From JAZSNA01 sp045536135 (GTDB taxonomy: Bacteria; Pseudomonadota; Alphaproteobacteria; CAAHEQ01; UBA3637): a stretch of DNA of 27,549 bases. Positions 17,182-24,336 of the stretch are shown one piece after another (position 1 is the stretch's first letter; the number at the start of each line of letters is the position of its first letter). The notes below the pieces were generated by a model. It saw only the letters and a program-made list of their open reading frames with translations. It made no database searches and had not been told where the DNA came from. A program made the position numbers and the translations under genes. Where the stretch lies: contig JAZSNA010000022.1 in assembly GCA_045536135.1 (NCBI GenBank), forward strand, positions 1 through 27,549. Direction: 5' to 3'.

Positions 17182-17209
17182 TTGATTTATTTTAAAATAT
17201 TTATATACT
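17182..17209 (+). promoter_or_regulatory. Leaderless promoter of the ialB-like/rlmN operon
   Basis: TTGATT (17182-17187), 16-base spacer, TATACT (17204-17209), then 7 bases to ATG 17217. No Shine-Dalgarno is present. It is back to back with the HAD promoter in a 69-base gap. Confidence 0.6.
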
Positions 17210-17216
17210 GGTGATT

Positions 17217-17687
17217 ATGAAAAAATATCTTATTTTATTTATACTAATCAGTCAGAGTCTTTTTTCAAAAGCTTTGGGAACTTTTGGGTCTTGGACGGCG
17301 TATGAAATAGAAATCGGAAAAAATAAAATGTGTTATATGGCGACGACTCCGATTAAGTCCGAGGGAAATTATAAAAAACGAGATGCATCTGTTTTAATGG
17401 TGACGCATGATAAAAGCACAAAAGCTTATGATATTATATCCTTTACTGCCGGTTTTAATTATAAGGCAGGTTCTGTCCCAACGGCTCAAATTGATAAAAA
17501 CAAACCTCAAAAACTGGATGTTCAGGAAGATACCGCTTGGATGAGTGATAAAATGATATCGGCTATGAAAAATGGGAATCGGCTCGTCTTGAATGGCGTA
17601 TCCAAACGAGGGACCAAAATCAAAGATACCATTTCTTTGAAGGGTTTTACAAAAGCATATCAGGCAATCTCAAAGGCGTGTAAATGA
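17217..17687 (+). CDS. IalB (invasion associated locus B) family exported protein
   Basis: 156 residues from ATG 17217 (GTG 17211 is possible, but it is closer to the -10). A signal peptide covers about the first 20 residues (MKKYLILFILISQSLFSKA). The mature part follows the IalB pattern: 'FGSWTAYEI...KMCYMATTP' near the start, RDASVLMVTHD, a 'YKAGSVPTAQID' turn, AWMSDKMISAMKNGNRLVLNG, SKRGTKIKDTISLKGF and a C-terminal Cys. Two Cys in the mature chain could form the fold's disulfide. IalB was first linked to erythrocyte invasion in Bartonella, but the family is widespread in free-living alphaproteobacteria and its biochemical role is unclear. It overlaps rlmN by ATGA, so the two share a message. 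Confidence 0.8.
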   Translation: MKKYLILFILISQSLFSKALGTFGSWTAYEIEIGKNKMCYMATTPIKSEGNYKKRDASVLMVTHDKSTKAYDIISFTAGFNYKAGSVPTAQIDKNKPQKLDVQEDTAWMSDKMISAMKNGNRLVLNGVSKRGTKIKDTISLKGFTKAYQAISKACK

Positions 17688-18730
17688 AAAATTTATTGGG
17701 CTTATCTCGGGACGAAATCGGGGATGAAATCCAAAAAATGGGCGAAAAGGCGTTTCGCTTGAAACAGCTGTGGCATCAAATTTACTTTCAAGGTCAGTTT
17801 GATTTTAATCAGATGACAACATTGTCAAAAGATTTTCGGCAAAAATTGGCTTTGAATTATGAAGTTCGCTTGCCCAAAATTATTCATTGTCAGACTGCTT
17901 CGGATCAAACCACAAAGTGGTTGATTGAATTTGATGACGGACAGCGGGTGGAAACTGTCTTTATTCCCGAAGAAGATCGGGGTGCTATTTGTGTGTCGAC
18001 ACAAGTCGGATGTGCAATGAAATGTGCTTTTTGTCATACCGGAACACAAAAGTTTATTCGAAACTTAACGGCGGCTGAAATTGTTGCACAGGTCATGGTC
18101 GTCGTTCGGCATTATAATGGCTTTCATCGGGGACCGGAAGAAAATCGCTTGGTTTCTAATATCGTTTTTATGGGAATGGGTGAGCCACTTTATAATTATG
18201 ATGCGTTGGTTCAGGCTTTGGATATTTTAATGGACAGTGACGGTCTTTGTTTTTCCAAAAGACGAATTACGGTATCGACTTGCGGGCGGGCAGATTATAT
18301 TCCTCGATTGGCTCAAATCGGCGTTAAATTGGCCGTGTCTTTGCATGCACCCAATGATCAGGTCAGAAATCAGATCATGCCGATATCCAAAAAATTCCCG
18401 ATGCAAGATTTAATTCAAGCTTGTCGTCTTTATCAAAAAAATATTGAACATCGCCAATATATCACCATAGAATATACTTTGTTAAAAGGATTAAACGACA
18501 GTGAAGAACAGGCTCATGAACTGGCTAAACTTTTAAAAGATTTAGAAGTCAAAGTTAACCTCATCCCATTTAATAAATGGGATGGATGTCCGTTTGAACC
18601 GTCTTCCAGAAATCAAATTTATCGGTTTATGCGGGTTTTGGAATCCTATCATATACCGGCACCTATCCGAGTGTCTCGAGGGGATGAAATTATGGCGGCT
18701 TGCGGGCAATTAAAAAGTCAATTTGGATAA
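17684..18730 (+). CDS. rlmN: 23S rRNA A2503 / tRNA A37 C2-methyltransferase RlmN
   Basis: 348 residues. RlmN is a radical-SAM enzyme that methylates C2 of A2503 in 23S rRNA and A37 in some tRNAs. The radical-SAM cluster is CxxxCxxC at Cys110, Cys114 and Cys117 (GCAMKCAFCHTGTQ), and the methyl-carrying C-terminal Cys is Cys340 in MAACGQL. The N-terminal accessory domain (AFRLKQLWHQIY) and MGMGEPLYNY are conserved. The start is ATG 17684 within the stop of the IalB-like gene (ATGA), so expression depends on the leaderless promoter upstream. It converges with the SDR gene, with one base between the stops and no hairpin terminator. Confidence 0.97.
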   Translation: MKNLLGLSRDEIGDEIQKMGEKAFRLKQLWHQIYFQGQFDFNQMTTLSKDFRQKLALNYEVRLPKIIHCQTASDQTTKWLIEFDDGQRVETVFIPEEDRGAICVSTQVGCAMKCAFCHTGTQKFIRNLTAAEIVAQVMVVVRHYNGFHRGPEENRLVSNIVFMGMGEPLYNYDALVQALDILMDSDGLCFSKRRITVSTCGRADYIPRLAQIGVKLAVSLHAPNDQVRNQIMPISKKFPMQDLIQACRLYQKNIEHRQYITIEYTLLKGLNDSEEQAHELAKLLKDLEVKVNLIPFNKWDGCPFEPSSRNQIYRFMRVLESYHIPAPIRVSRGDEIMAACGQLKSQFG

Positions 18731-18731
18731 A

Positions 18732-19484
18732 TTATTTTTTAGGCAAATGTCTTAAAATCGGATGCAAAATACAAGCCGGAATAAAAGAGTTTATCCATCC
18801 GGCAAGTGCCGTCGGCCACGGAAAAGCAATAATCGGACGATTTTTTTCCAAACCTTTGCGGATTTTTTTTGCCGCTGTTTCCGGAGACATTAAAAACGGC
18901 ATCGGACAATTGTTTTTATCCGTTAATGGCGTCTTAATAAAACCGGGACAGACAACATTGACTTTGACTCCTTCTGTCCAAAGCCAACCCCGTAAAGCCT
19001 CGCCCCACGCTTTGACACAAGCTTTAGAGGCACTGTAAGCAGGTGCTTGGGGCATACCACGATAACCCGCAATGGATGAAATAATCGCAATTTGCCCATT
19101 GCCTTGTTGACGCATCAGTTCCAAAGTCGGTAAAACGACATTCAAAACACCGCTGATATTTGTATCAAAAACATGGCGAGTCTGCGGACCAGTTTCCGCT
19201 ATGCCCAGAACTCCGCCCGATATTCCCGCGTTGGCAATTAACAGGGTAATCGGACTGATTTTATTGGCTTTTAATATTGCTTTTTGCGATTCCTTTTGGT
19301 CTCTGACATCAAAAATAAAAGGAAAAACGGTCGCCCCTTTTTGATTGCACAGTTGAACAACCTTGTTTAATTTGGCCTTTTCCCGTCCACAAAGGTACAG
19401 GATAGTGTCTTCGTTTGCGTACTCGGTCGCCAGTGCTTTTCCCAGCCCGCTGGATGCTCCGGTAATAAAAATTGCAGTTTGCAT
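18732..19484 (-). CDS. Short-chain dehydrogenase/reductase (SDR)
   Basis: 250 residues. Classical SDR landmarks are present: TGASSGLG for NAD(P) binding at the N-terminus, IANAG, the catalytic Ser in ISSIAGYRG, and YSASK. The C-terminal part carries a hydrophobic stretch with Pro/Trp (FPWPTALAGWINSFIPA), seen in membrane-associated SDRs. The substrate cannot be read from the sequence. The start is ATG 19484, with AAGGAG just upstream; the longer frame to 19532 was rejected because its extra codons lie inside the promoter elements. It is transcribed away from tRNA-Leu using a promoter that overlaps the tRNA promoter, and it ends one base from rlmN. Confidence 0.9.
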   Translation of the reverse strand: MQTAIFITGASSGLGKALATEYANEDTILYLCGREKAKLNKVVQLCNQKGATVFPFIFDVRDQKESQKAILKANKISPITLLIANAGISGGVLGIAETGPQTRHVFDTNISGVLNVVLPTLELMRQQGNGQIAIISSIAGYRGMPQAPAYSASKACVKAWGEALRGWLWTEGVKVNVVCPGFIKTPLTDKNNCPMPFLMSPETAAKKIRKGLEKNRPIIAFPWPTALAGWINSFIPACILHPILRHLPKK

Positions 19485-19494
19485 AATTTTCTCC

Positions 19495-19523
19495 TTGACA
19501 ATGATCATAAACTTTGTTATAAG
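19495..19523 (+). promoter_or_regulatory. tRNA-Leu promoter
   Basis: Perfect TTGACA (19495-19500), 17-base spacer, TATAAG (19518-19523); transcription would start near 19530, about 12 bases before the tRNA. This is the best sigma70-type promoter in the window. Confidence 0.8.
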
Positions 19524-19532
19524 TAAAGTCAA
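19504..19532 (-). promoter_or_regulatory. SDR promoter overlapping the tRNA-Leu promoter
   Basis: Minus strand: TTGACT (19527-19532), 17-base spacer, TATGAT (19504-19509). The start would be near 19497, placing AAGGAG (19491-19496) at the very 5' end of the SDR mRNA. The two promoters share the same 38 bases. Confidence 0.6.
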
Positions 19533-19541
19533 CAGGTAAGT

Positions 19542-19628
19542 GCCTCTGTGGCGAAATTGGTAGACGCGATAGACTCAAAATCTGTTTCCCGCAAGGGAGT
19601 GCTGGTTCAAGTCCGGCCAGAGGTACCA
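19542..19628 (+). tRNA. tRNA-Leu (anticodon CAA)
   Basis: 87 bases, class II tRNA with a long variable arm. The acceptor GCCTCTG pairs with CAGAGGT (first pair G-U). The anticodon loop is CTCAAAA with anticodon CAA between stem halves ATAGA and TCTGT. The T arm is GCTGG/CCGGC around TTCAAGT. A discriminator A and an encoded CCA (19626-19628) end the gene. It reads UUG codons, which are heavily used in the core genes here. The 3' end is also the likely integration site of the island that follows. Confidence 0.97.
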
Positions 19629-19638
19629 AAAATCAAAT

Positions 19639-19665
19639 AAGCCCCTAAAAATGGGGCTTTTTTTT
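19639..19665 (+). terminator. Terminator of tRNA-Leu
   Basis: AAGCCCC and GGGGCTT form a 7-bp stem with loop TAAAAAT, followed by a T run to 19665. Confidence 0.9.
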
Positions 19666-19714
19666 ATGCTTATTTTTCGCCTGTTTTTACTTTCCCGTCA
19701 CAGTTACACGTCAC

Positions 19715-19811
19715 TTTGCCCGATAAAGACTTTTAGACATACCTATATTTTAAGATTTTAGTACCATTTTCCCCGTTCGGATTTGTAAGATTTTGATGAC
19801 TTTTGCCCGAT
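19715..19811 (+). repeat. Direct repeat TTTGCCCGAT near the island edge
   Basis: TTTGCCCGAT occurs at 19715-19724 and again at 19802-19811, each preceded by AC or ACTT and followed by a TTTT run. The 206-base gap 19666-19871 holds no gene I can support. Such short direct repeats beside an attachment site could be recombinase arm sites, but that is a guess. Confidence 0.3.
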
Positions 19812-19871
19812 TGGATTTTTGGATTTTCTCCGAAGTTTAAGACATTGAACGAATTTTTTAAATTTCTGTCT

Positions 19872-20294
19872 TTAAAAGTTCTTTAATAATCGTTTTGTAA
19901 TTAAACTGTGACCTTCTTCGTAAAGTGCATCAAGTCTTTGATGGTTAGTTTCTGCTTCACTCAGTTCACTGATTGATTTGATTAAATAATGTAATGCATC
20001 TATGGATGGATGCCTGCGTTCCGATAATATCATGCCATAATAATACTTGTTTTTGTTTAAAAACTGTTCAGAAAACTCATATTGAGTATTAATATATCCC
20101 AAATCTTTTAAATGATTAAAGACCTTGATTAAATAATCTGTATCAGGGTGTTGAGGGAGTTCTTCTGTGGTTTCGGTTTGTTCATCTGCTGGTTCAGGTT
20201 GCTCTATTGGTTCTTCTTTTAGACCTTTTTTCTCAATAATTTGAGTTCTTATTTTTGCTAATAATTCATCTAATTTTTCTATTGCTGTATTCAT
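19872..20294 (-). CDS. Small HTH-like protein (DUF6626-like)
   Basis: 140 residues from ATG 20294, which has AAGGA 6 bases upstream; the ATG at 20300 touches that ribosome site and is less likely. The N-terminal 50 residues are charged with a Glu/Pro/Thr-rich linker. The C-terminal half (YLIKVFNHLKDLGY, then 'FSEQFLNKNKYYYGMILSE' and HPSIDALHYLIKSI) looks like an XRE-type helix-turn-helix with the FS..L....YY....R..PS..AL pattern of DUF6626 proteins. A role in DNA binding, perhaps control of the neighbouring recombinase or of excision, is inference. A 13-base perfect palindrome sits just upstream of its ribosome site and may be an operator. It is the island gene nearest tRNA-Leu. Confidence 0.6.
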   Translation of the reverse strand: MNTAIEKLDELLAKIRTQIIEKKGLKEEPIEQPEPADEQTETTEELPQHPDTDYLIKVFNHLKDLGYINTQYEFSEQFLNKNKYYYGMILSERRHPSIDALHYLIKSISELSEAETNHQRLDALYEEGHSLITKRLLKNF

Positions 20295-20307
20295 GTTCAT
20301 TCCTTTG

Positions 20308-20320
20308 GTATAATTTATAC
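20308..20320. repeat. Palindrome GTATAATTTATAC, possible operator
   Basis: 6-bp arms (GTATAA/TTATAC) around a single base, 13 bases in all, just upstream of the AAGGA of the small HTH gene. It contains -10-like sequences on both strands, so it could be an operator or simply promoter sequence. Confidence 0.4.
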
Positions 20321-20337
20321 TTCAATTCCACCTAACA

Positions 20338-20370
20338 CTCGCAATTTATGAAAAGTATTTCATATTGCTC
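20338..20370. repeat. Extended inverted repeat between HTH gene and integrase
   Basis: ATGAAA (20348-20353) and TTTCAT (20358-20363) with loop AGTA, extended by GCAAT (20341-20345) and ATTGC (20364-20368) with a 2-base bulge: about 11 paired bases. Confidence 0.5.
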
Positions 20371-20396
20371 GTGAAGGTTCATTGATACCTGCATTC

Positions 20397-20420
20397 AAAC
20401 AACCGGAGCAACGGTTGTTT
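20397..20420. repeat. 9-bp perfect inverted repeat
   Basis: AAACAACCG and CGGTTGTTT flank the loop GAGCAA. It is GC-richer than its surroundings. No long T run follows on either strand, so it is not a standard terminator; a protein-binding or recombination site is possible. Confidence 0.55.
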
Positions 20421-20467
20421 TCCATTTGGTATTTATTATCCATCTGATTAAATACTGGAATGAATAT

Positions 20468-20491
20468 AAAAAAACTCTGCTTTCACAGAGT
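20468..20491 (-). terminator. Terminator of the integrase gene
   Basis: On the minus strand ACTCTG and CAGAGT form a 6-bp stem with a 6-base loop, followed by seven T's (AAAAAAA at 20468-20474 on the plus strand), 13 bases after the integrase stop. Confidence 0.75.
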
Positions 20492-20503
20492 CTTTTCATT
20501 TTT

Positions 20504-22255
20504 TTATTCTCTACAATAAAAACTGTTGCTTATCATTTCTTTAAATTCTTTTAATTCTTTAGACAATGGATAAGATATTTTACTTAATTCCTCTAACATA
20601 ACCTTAATATCCTTTGTTTTACCATAGACTCTTTGCCCTATGCCATAATCAGACCATCCACCCAAAGCGTTTTGATACTCTGCTGGTATTCTGACTTCTA
20701 CTGCTTTTGTTTCAAAGGTATGTCTAAATGAGTGGAATACTTTGCTTGTATCTGTGATATCTAATTCATCTAAATATCTGGCAAACCAAGCCTGAACTGT
20801 TCTGCTATATCGTCCTCTGTCAATTTGGGTTAATTCACTAAACAGTTTCTTTTTCTTGGATTTTCTTTGGAAATTAACATATCTTAAAAATCCTAAATCA
20901 AGTAGTACGGGATGAATGGGGATAATACGTTCAGATGTTTTGTTTTTAAGTGTTTTATCATCTCCGTTTGCATTAATAGAAATACAGGCAACCCCATTTT
21001 TAGATACAATATCTTCTGTATTCAATTGGCAGATTTCATTTAAACGACATCCATGGTATAAAGCAATTAATGGCACCCAAAACTTTGCCTGCTTGTTTCT
21101 CATTTGAGGGTTAGGGTATGTCTTGGGATTAAATATTTTATGTAATTCTTTATTATCAAATGGCGTTCGGGCAGTTCCTTCCAATTTGCTAGGTAAATCA
21201 ATGAATTCATTTAAGTTATTATCTATAATTTCTTCTTTAACAGCATAGCGAAGATATTCTTTAAAACTAACCAAAATTCCTTTGATTGTTTTCTTTGATA
21301 GTACTTTTCTTTCGGATGTGGTTAAAATATTTTGAATAGATTTTCCTTGGGTTATAGCAACATTCCATCTTCTGGGAACTTGATAGATTTTTTCACATAG
21401 TTTGCGACAATCTTGTCTTGTGATTTCTTCTATATACAATCTGTTCATCAGTAAAAAGCAAATTTTAACCGATAAAAAAGTTCTTTCAAGCAAATAATCC
21501 GTATTTCCTTTTATGTTCTTTTTATATAAAGCATACTTCTTAAAGAACTTTTCCCAATGGGTTTTGGTCATAGATTTGGTCAGACGTTCTGTGGTCTTCA
21601 TCTCATCATAACTCTTTAAAAGAGTTTTGACCTTTGGGTTACTTGGGTTATAGGGTTTATCTTGTTTGATGGCATTAATGCTTTTTTCTGCATATCTTTC
21701 CAAAGCAGAAACATGACTGCCAAAACTTTTAAACCATTCATAACCATCTTTTGCTTTGTCTTCTAAACCTAATTCAATTTCTTTTTCTTTGAGTTTGGTA
21801 TAGGTTGTGCGAAGAGTAATATTGGCTTGTGAGTTTTCTACAAGACTTCTTAAATAGTCCAATATCATTTGAACCATTAACTCTTTTCTTTGTTCTGTGG
21901 GTAATTTGATGTCTTCAATGGTTTTTTTGCCTTCTACAATATTTTCAGCATTTTCTTCCAAAAAGTATTGAATTTGACTTAATCTTGCCAGCAATATCTT
22001 ATCAACATCATTTTCATCCAGAATGACTTTGTTTTCTTTGTTAATTTTCATAATAATATCCTCAAATACATCCATAAATGTTTGTAAATGAGCAATTTCT
22101 GTTCGCCATCTGGCAACGGCAATCTTGTAATCAGACGTATCTAATGAATAGCCTATCTCTTTACATTTAGCGATTGTCCAATACTTCCTTGGAAGCCCAA
22201 CCCTAAAATAAAAAGCACGACCTTTGACAATAAGTCCTGGATATCTTTGAACCAT
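20504..22255 (-). CDS. Tyrosine recombinase (phage-type integrase)
   Basis: 583 residues, longer than the typical 400. The enzyme would insert and excise the island at tRNA-Leu. The N-terminal 30 residues (YPGLIVKGRAFYFRVGLPR) resemble the DUF6538 domain of large integrases; a long helical region and a core-binding domain follow. Catalytic residues are visible: Arg404 in GCRLNEICQLN, His508 and Arg511 in FHSFRHTFE, and a likely nucleophile Tyr544 in RVYGK. The start is ATG 22255 with AAGGAGA upstream. It is followed by its own terminator and has TTGACG in the upstream gap as a possible -35. Its location about 900 bases from the tRNA 3' end and pointing toward it fits an attachment-site integrase. 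Confidence 0.92.
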   Translation of the reverse strand: MVQRYPGLIVKGRAFYFRVGLPRKYWTIAKCKEIGYSLDTSDYKIAVARWRTEIAHLQTFMDVFEDIIMKINKENKVILDENDVDKILLARLSQIQYFLEENAENIVEGKKTIEDIKLPTEQRKELMVQMILDYLRSLVENSQANITLRTTYTKLKEKEIELGLEDKAKDGYEWFKSFGSHVSALERYAEKSINAIKQDKPYNPSNPKVKTLLKSYDEMKTTERLTKSMTKTHWEKFFKKYALYKKNIKGNTDYLLERTFLSVKICFLLMNRLYIEEITRQDCRKLCEKIYQVPRRWNVAITQGKSIQNILTTSERKVLSKKTIKGILVSFKEYLRYAVKEEIIDNNLNEFIDLPSKLEGTARTPFDNKELHKIFNPKTYPNPQMRNKQAKFWVPLIALYHGCRLNEICQLNTEDIVSKNGVACISINANGDDKTLKNKTSERIIPIHPVLLDLGFLRYVNFQRKSKKKKLFSELTQIDRGRYSRTVQAWFARYLDELDITDTSKVFHSFRHTFETKAVEVRIPAEYQNALGGWSDYGIGQRVYGKTKDIKVMLEELSKISYPLSKELKEFKEMISNSFYCRE

Positions 22256-22332
22256 AAGTAGTCTCCTTATGTCATTAGAATACCGTACTTTTTCTTATCC
22301 GTCCGTCAAAATCTGAACAGAAATTGCTTTTT

Positions 22333-22929
22333 TTAGTGTTTTAATTCATTTAAAACCAATTCTTTGAGTTCTGGGTTGATTTGATTTTCCTCAACAAATC
22401 CCTGAATAAAGAATTTTTGCACTAAATTATCTGAACAAAAATATTCCTTGTTTTCCAAAGCATATTCCACAACTTCTTTTCTTGGGTTAATAAACAGATA
22501 GTAGAAATTATTGTTTTTCTTATTAATCAATCCTTCTTTATCCAAAAATTCAAACGATATAATCTGTTCCTTAATTTTATTCAATGGATAAGTTGCACAA
22601 CACATTTGTTGAGATTTATGGTTATATAGAAATTCTTGATCTGCAATGTTCTCATCGATTGTTTTATAACAACATTCACAAACGAGACGTGCTTCATTAT
22701 ATGCTGCTACTGTTTGTGGCAAATAGATTTGTTCTGTCCCATCATCTGTTATAATGTTGACTGTGCAATAAAATGGATTCACATTACCACTTTCTATTTC
22801 AATATCTGCATCTGTATCAGTGATAAGTTTTTCATACTCTTCCATAAAGTCATAATACTCCATTTTGCTCATTTCTTTTAATTTTTCTGCAATCGTTTGT
22901 TTTTCATCTTGACGAATTTTTTTTGTCAC
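22333..22929 (-). CDS. Unrecognised protein with Cys cluster, GTG start
   Basis: 198 residues if GTG 22929 is used, chosen because AAGGA lies 8 bases before it. An upstream GTG at 23001 would add 24 residues but has no ribosome site. I do not recognise a family. The N-terminal half is charged and helical (IAEKLKEMSKMEYYDFMEEYEKL), then comes a strand region (YCTVNIITDDGTEQIYLPQT), then a CECCY...CCATYP cluster spaced by about 30 residues that could hold a metal. The rest is mixed, with a Phe/Tyr-rich stretch. There is no signal peptide or membrane helix. It lies behind another unknown gene on the same strand, probably in one operon with it, just upstream of the integrase. Confidence 0.65.
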   Translation of the reverse strand: MTKKIRQDEKQTIAEKLKEMSKMEYYDFMEEYEKLITDTDADIEIESGNVNPFYCTVNIITDDGTEQIYLPQTVAAYNEARLVCECCYKTIDENIADQEFLYNHKSQQMCCATYPLNKIKEQIISFEFLDKEGLINKKNNNFYYLFINPRKEVVEYALENKEYFCSDNLVQKFFIQGFVEENQINPELKELVLNELKH

Positions 22930-23006
22930 GGTATAATTCCTTTGTAATTTAAGTTTTACATTCGGATAGTCATAAGAGTTGCCGCTCTTATAACTATCCA
23001 CTTTTT

Positions 23007-23537
23007 TTAAGCTTTTGGTAAATGTTTTGCAGCTTCTTCTTTTGCTTGTTTTTCTGCAAGAAGTTGTGCTGCCTTTTCAAGTTTTTCTTTTTCTCTTTTG
23101 TCTTTTTTCTTTTGATTATTTTTCTCCTTATTCTCTTTTTTCCTTTTAACTTCATTTTCACAGAAGGTTTCAATCTGCGTATCTAAAATCCCTTTTGACA
23201 CTGCCTCATAGAACTTGGTTAAAAAAGCAATCTTTTGATCCAAAGGTAATAATTGGCATGAGCATCTGTAAATTCGTTTACCTCCCAACCGAACAGAAAA
23301 GACAGAAGTGTTCTTTTTCTCGTCCAAGTCAATTAACAACTTATTCATTTGATTGCTTTTATCCCAAGAATTATCTCTGAAATTTTTGATGTTTAAGGTA
23401 ATCAAATCCAAAATTCGTTGCTTACAACTGCCTTTAGATAATAACCCCTCATCCTTTTGAGTTTCTAATCGGGTAATACCAAACGAAGACATAAAATCTT
23501 CAATGTTTAAAGTATTAATAGTTGCTGTTTCTAACAT
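23007..23537 (-). CDS. Unrecognised protein with Lys/Glu-rich coiled-coil tail
   Basis: 176 residues, ATG 23537 with AAGGATT 7 bases upstream. The first 125 residues look globular (SSFGITRLE, SCKQRILDLITLNIKNF, VFSVRLGGKRIYRCSCQLLP). The last 50 are almost wholly Lys, Glu, Ala and Gln, forming a charged helix or coiled coil (KEKLEKAAQLLAEKQAKEEA). No family is recognised. A nucleic-acid or protein-bridging role would fit such a tail, but this is speculation. It is transcribed away from the ankyrin genes across a 331-base gap that contains direct and inverted repeats, and is followed by the Cys-cluster gene on the same strand. Confidence 0.65.
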   Translation of the reverse strand: MLETATINTLNIEDFMSSFGITRLETQKDEGLLSKGSCKQRILDLITLNIKNFRDNSWDKSNQMNKLLIDLDEKKNTSVFSVRLGGKRIYRCSCQLLPLDQKIAFLTKFYEAVSKGILDTQIETFCENEVKRKKENKEKNNQKKKDKREKEKLEKAAQLLAEKQAKEEAAKHLPKA

Positions 23538-23642
23538 AATTTTAATCCTTTCGTTTTTGTTAGTTTATGTCTCAAACAAGACCATCTTGCTTGCTGACAA
23601 TTCAAAAGTATGGAAATTTCTTTTTTTCGCAAGAGCCTTGTT

Positions 23643-23667
23643 TAGACAAAACTCTGTTTTTTGTCTA
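23643..23667. repeat. 9-bp inverted repeat TAGACAAAA / TTTTGTCTA
   Basis: Perfect 9-bp arms (23643-23651 and 23659-23667) around a 7-base loop, in the gap between two divergent island operons. It is a likely operator or hairpin for one of them. Confidence 0.6.
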
Positions 23668-23679
23668 TATGGAAGCAAA

Positions 23680-23709
23680 TGACGACATTTGACGACATTT
23701 GACGACATA
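23680..23709 (+). repeat. Three tandem 10-base repeats TGACGACATT
   Basis: TGACGACATT at 23680-23689 and 23690-23699 and TGACGACATA at 23700-23709. The 10-base period is about one helical turn, so three proteins could bind on one face. It lies in the 331-base gap (23538-23868) that otherwise holds only the inverted repeat and AT-rich sequence. Confidence 0.75.
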
Positions 23710-23868
23710 TTTTCTGCATTTGACTTCCGGCATTTTGTTCAATTTTGAATCATTTTTCAGACAAATTTGATAAAAATCATCCAAAATCTACCCGAATCGG
23801 ATTCGTTTTCATTCCAGTTTTTAATCATAGATAGATAAATACTTTTATAAGAACATAAGGATTAAAAC

Positions 23869-24336
23869 ATGGAATTAGAACCAATTGTTATTAATAAAAA
23901 ATTCTATCCTATCCCAGAGGATTTAGAAACTTTAAAAGAATTAGAAAAACTGATGACCTATATCAATCAACCGATTAACAGTAAATTATCCAGCTTGCTG
24001 CAAGTCTTATGTGCCACAACAACCAATCCAAAAATGGTTGAATATCTATTAAAACAAGGGGCAAATCCATACTATATGGATATCAATGGTAAAACAGCTT
24101 ATGATTATGCTTTGGAAAATAAATTCCATTTAAAAGACTGGTTTTTCATCTTATTAAACCAATATCAAGGTCATTTCAAACCAATCAGTGAATCTGAAAG
24201 ACAAAGTTTTGTTTTTTCTATCATTCAATCTGAAATCATCAAGCACGAAATCTTAAAAATTGAAGCCCAAGAACAATTATTAAAAGATTTAGATGACTTA
24301 GAAGCACAGGAATTACCCTATGATGACGAAGAATAA
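23869..24336 (+). CDS. Ankyrin-repeat protein 1
   Basis: 155 residues, ATG 23869 with AAGGAT upstream. An ankyrin-type segment is clear: SSLLQVLCATTTNPKMVEYL, then LLKQGANPYYMDINGKTAYDYAL (residues about 42-84), the GANP..D..G.TA.D.A signature. The C-terminal 50 residues are a charged helix ending in PYDDEE. Ankyrin repeats bind proteins; no enzymatic part is seen. There is no signal peptide, so it is probably cytosolic, though secreted ankyrin effectors also lack one. Its end overlaps the second ankyrin gene by 17 bases. The two are similar in the repeat region and probably arose by duplication. Confidence 0.75.
   Translation: MELEPIVINKKFYPIPEDLETLKELEKLMTYINQPINSKLSSLLQVLCATTTNPKMVEYLLKQGANPYYMDINGKTAYDYALENKFHLKDWFFILLNQYQGHFKPISESERQSFVFSIIQSEIIKHEILKIEAQEQLLKDLDDLEAQELPYDDEE

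Noticed and set aside
19485..19532. Longer start for the SDR protein
   Set aside because: These codons lie within the promoter boxes; ATG 19484 has AAGGAG and begins just before the TGASSGLG motif as usual.
20397..20420. Terminator on the plus strand
   Set aside because: Only a short T run follows, and no plus-strand gene ends there.
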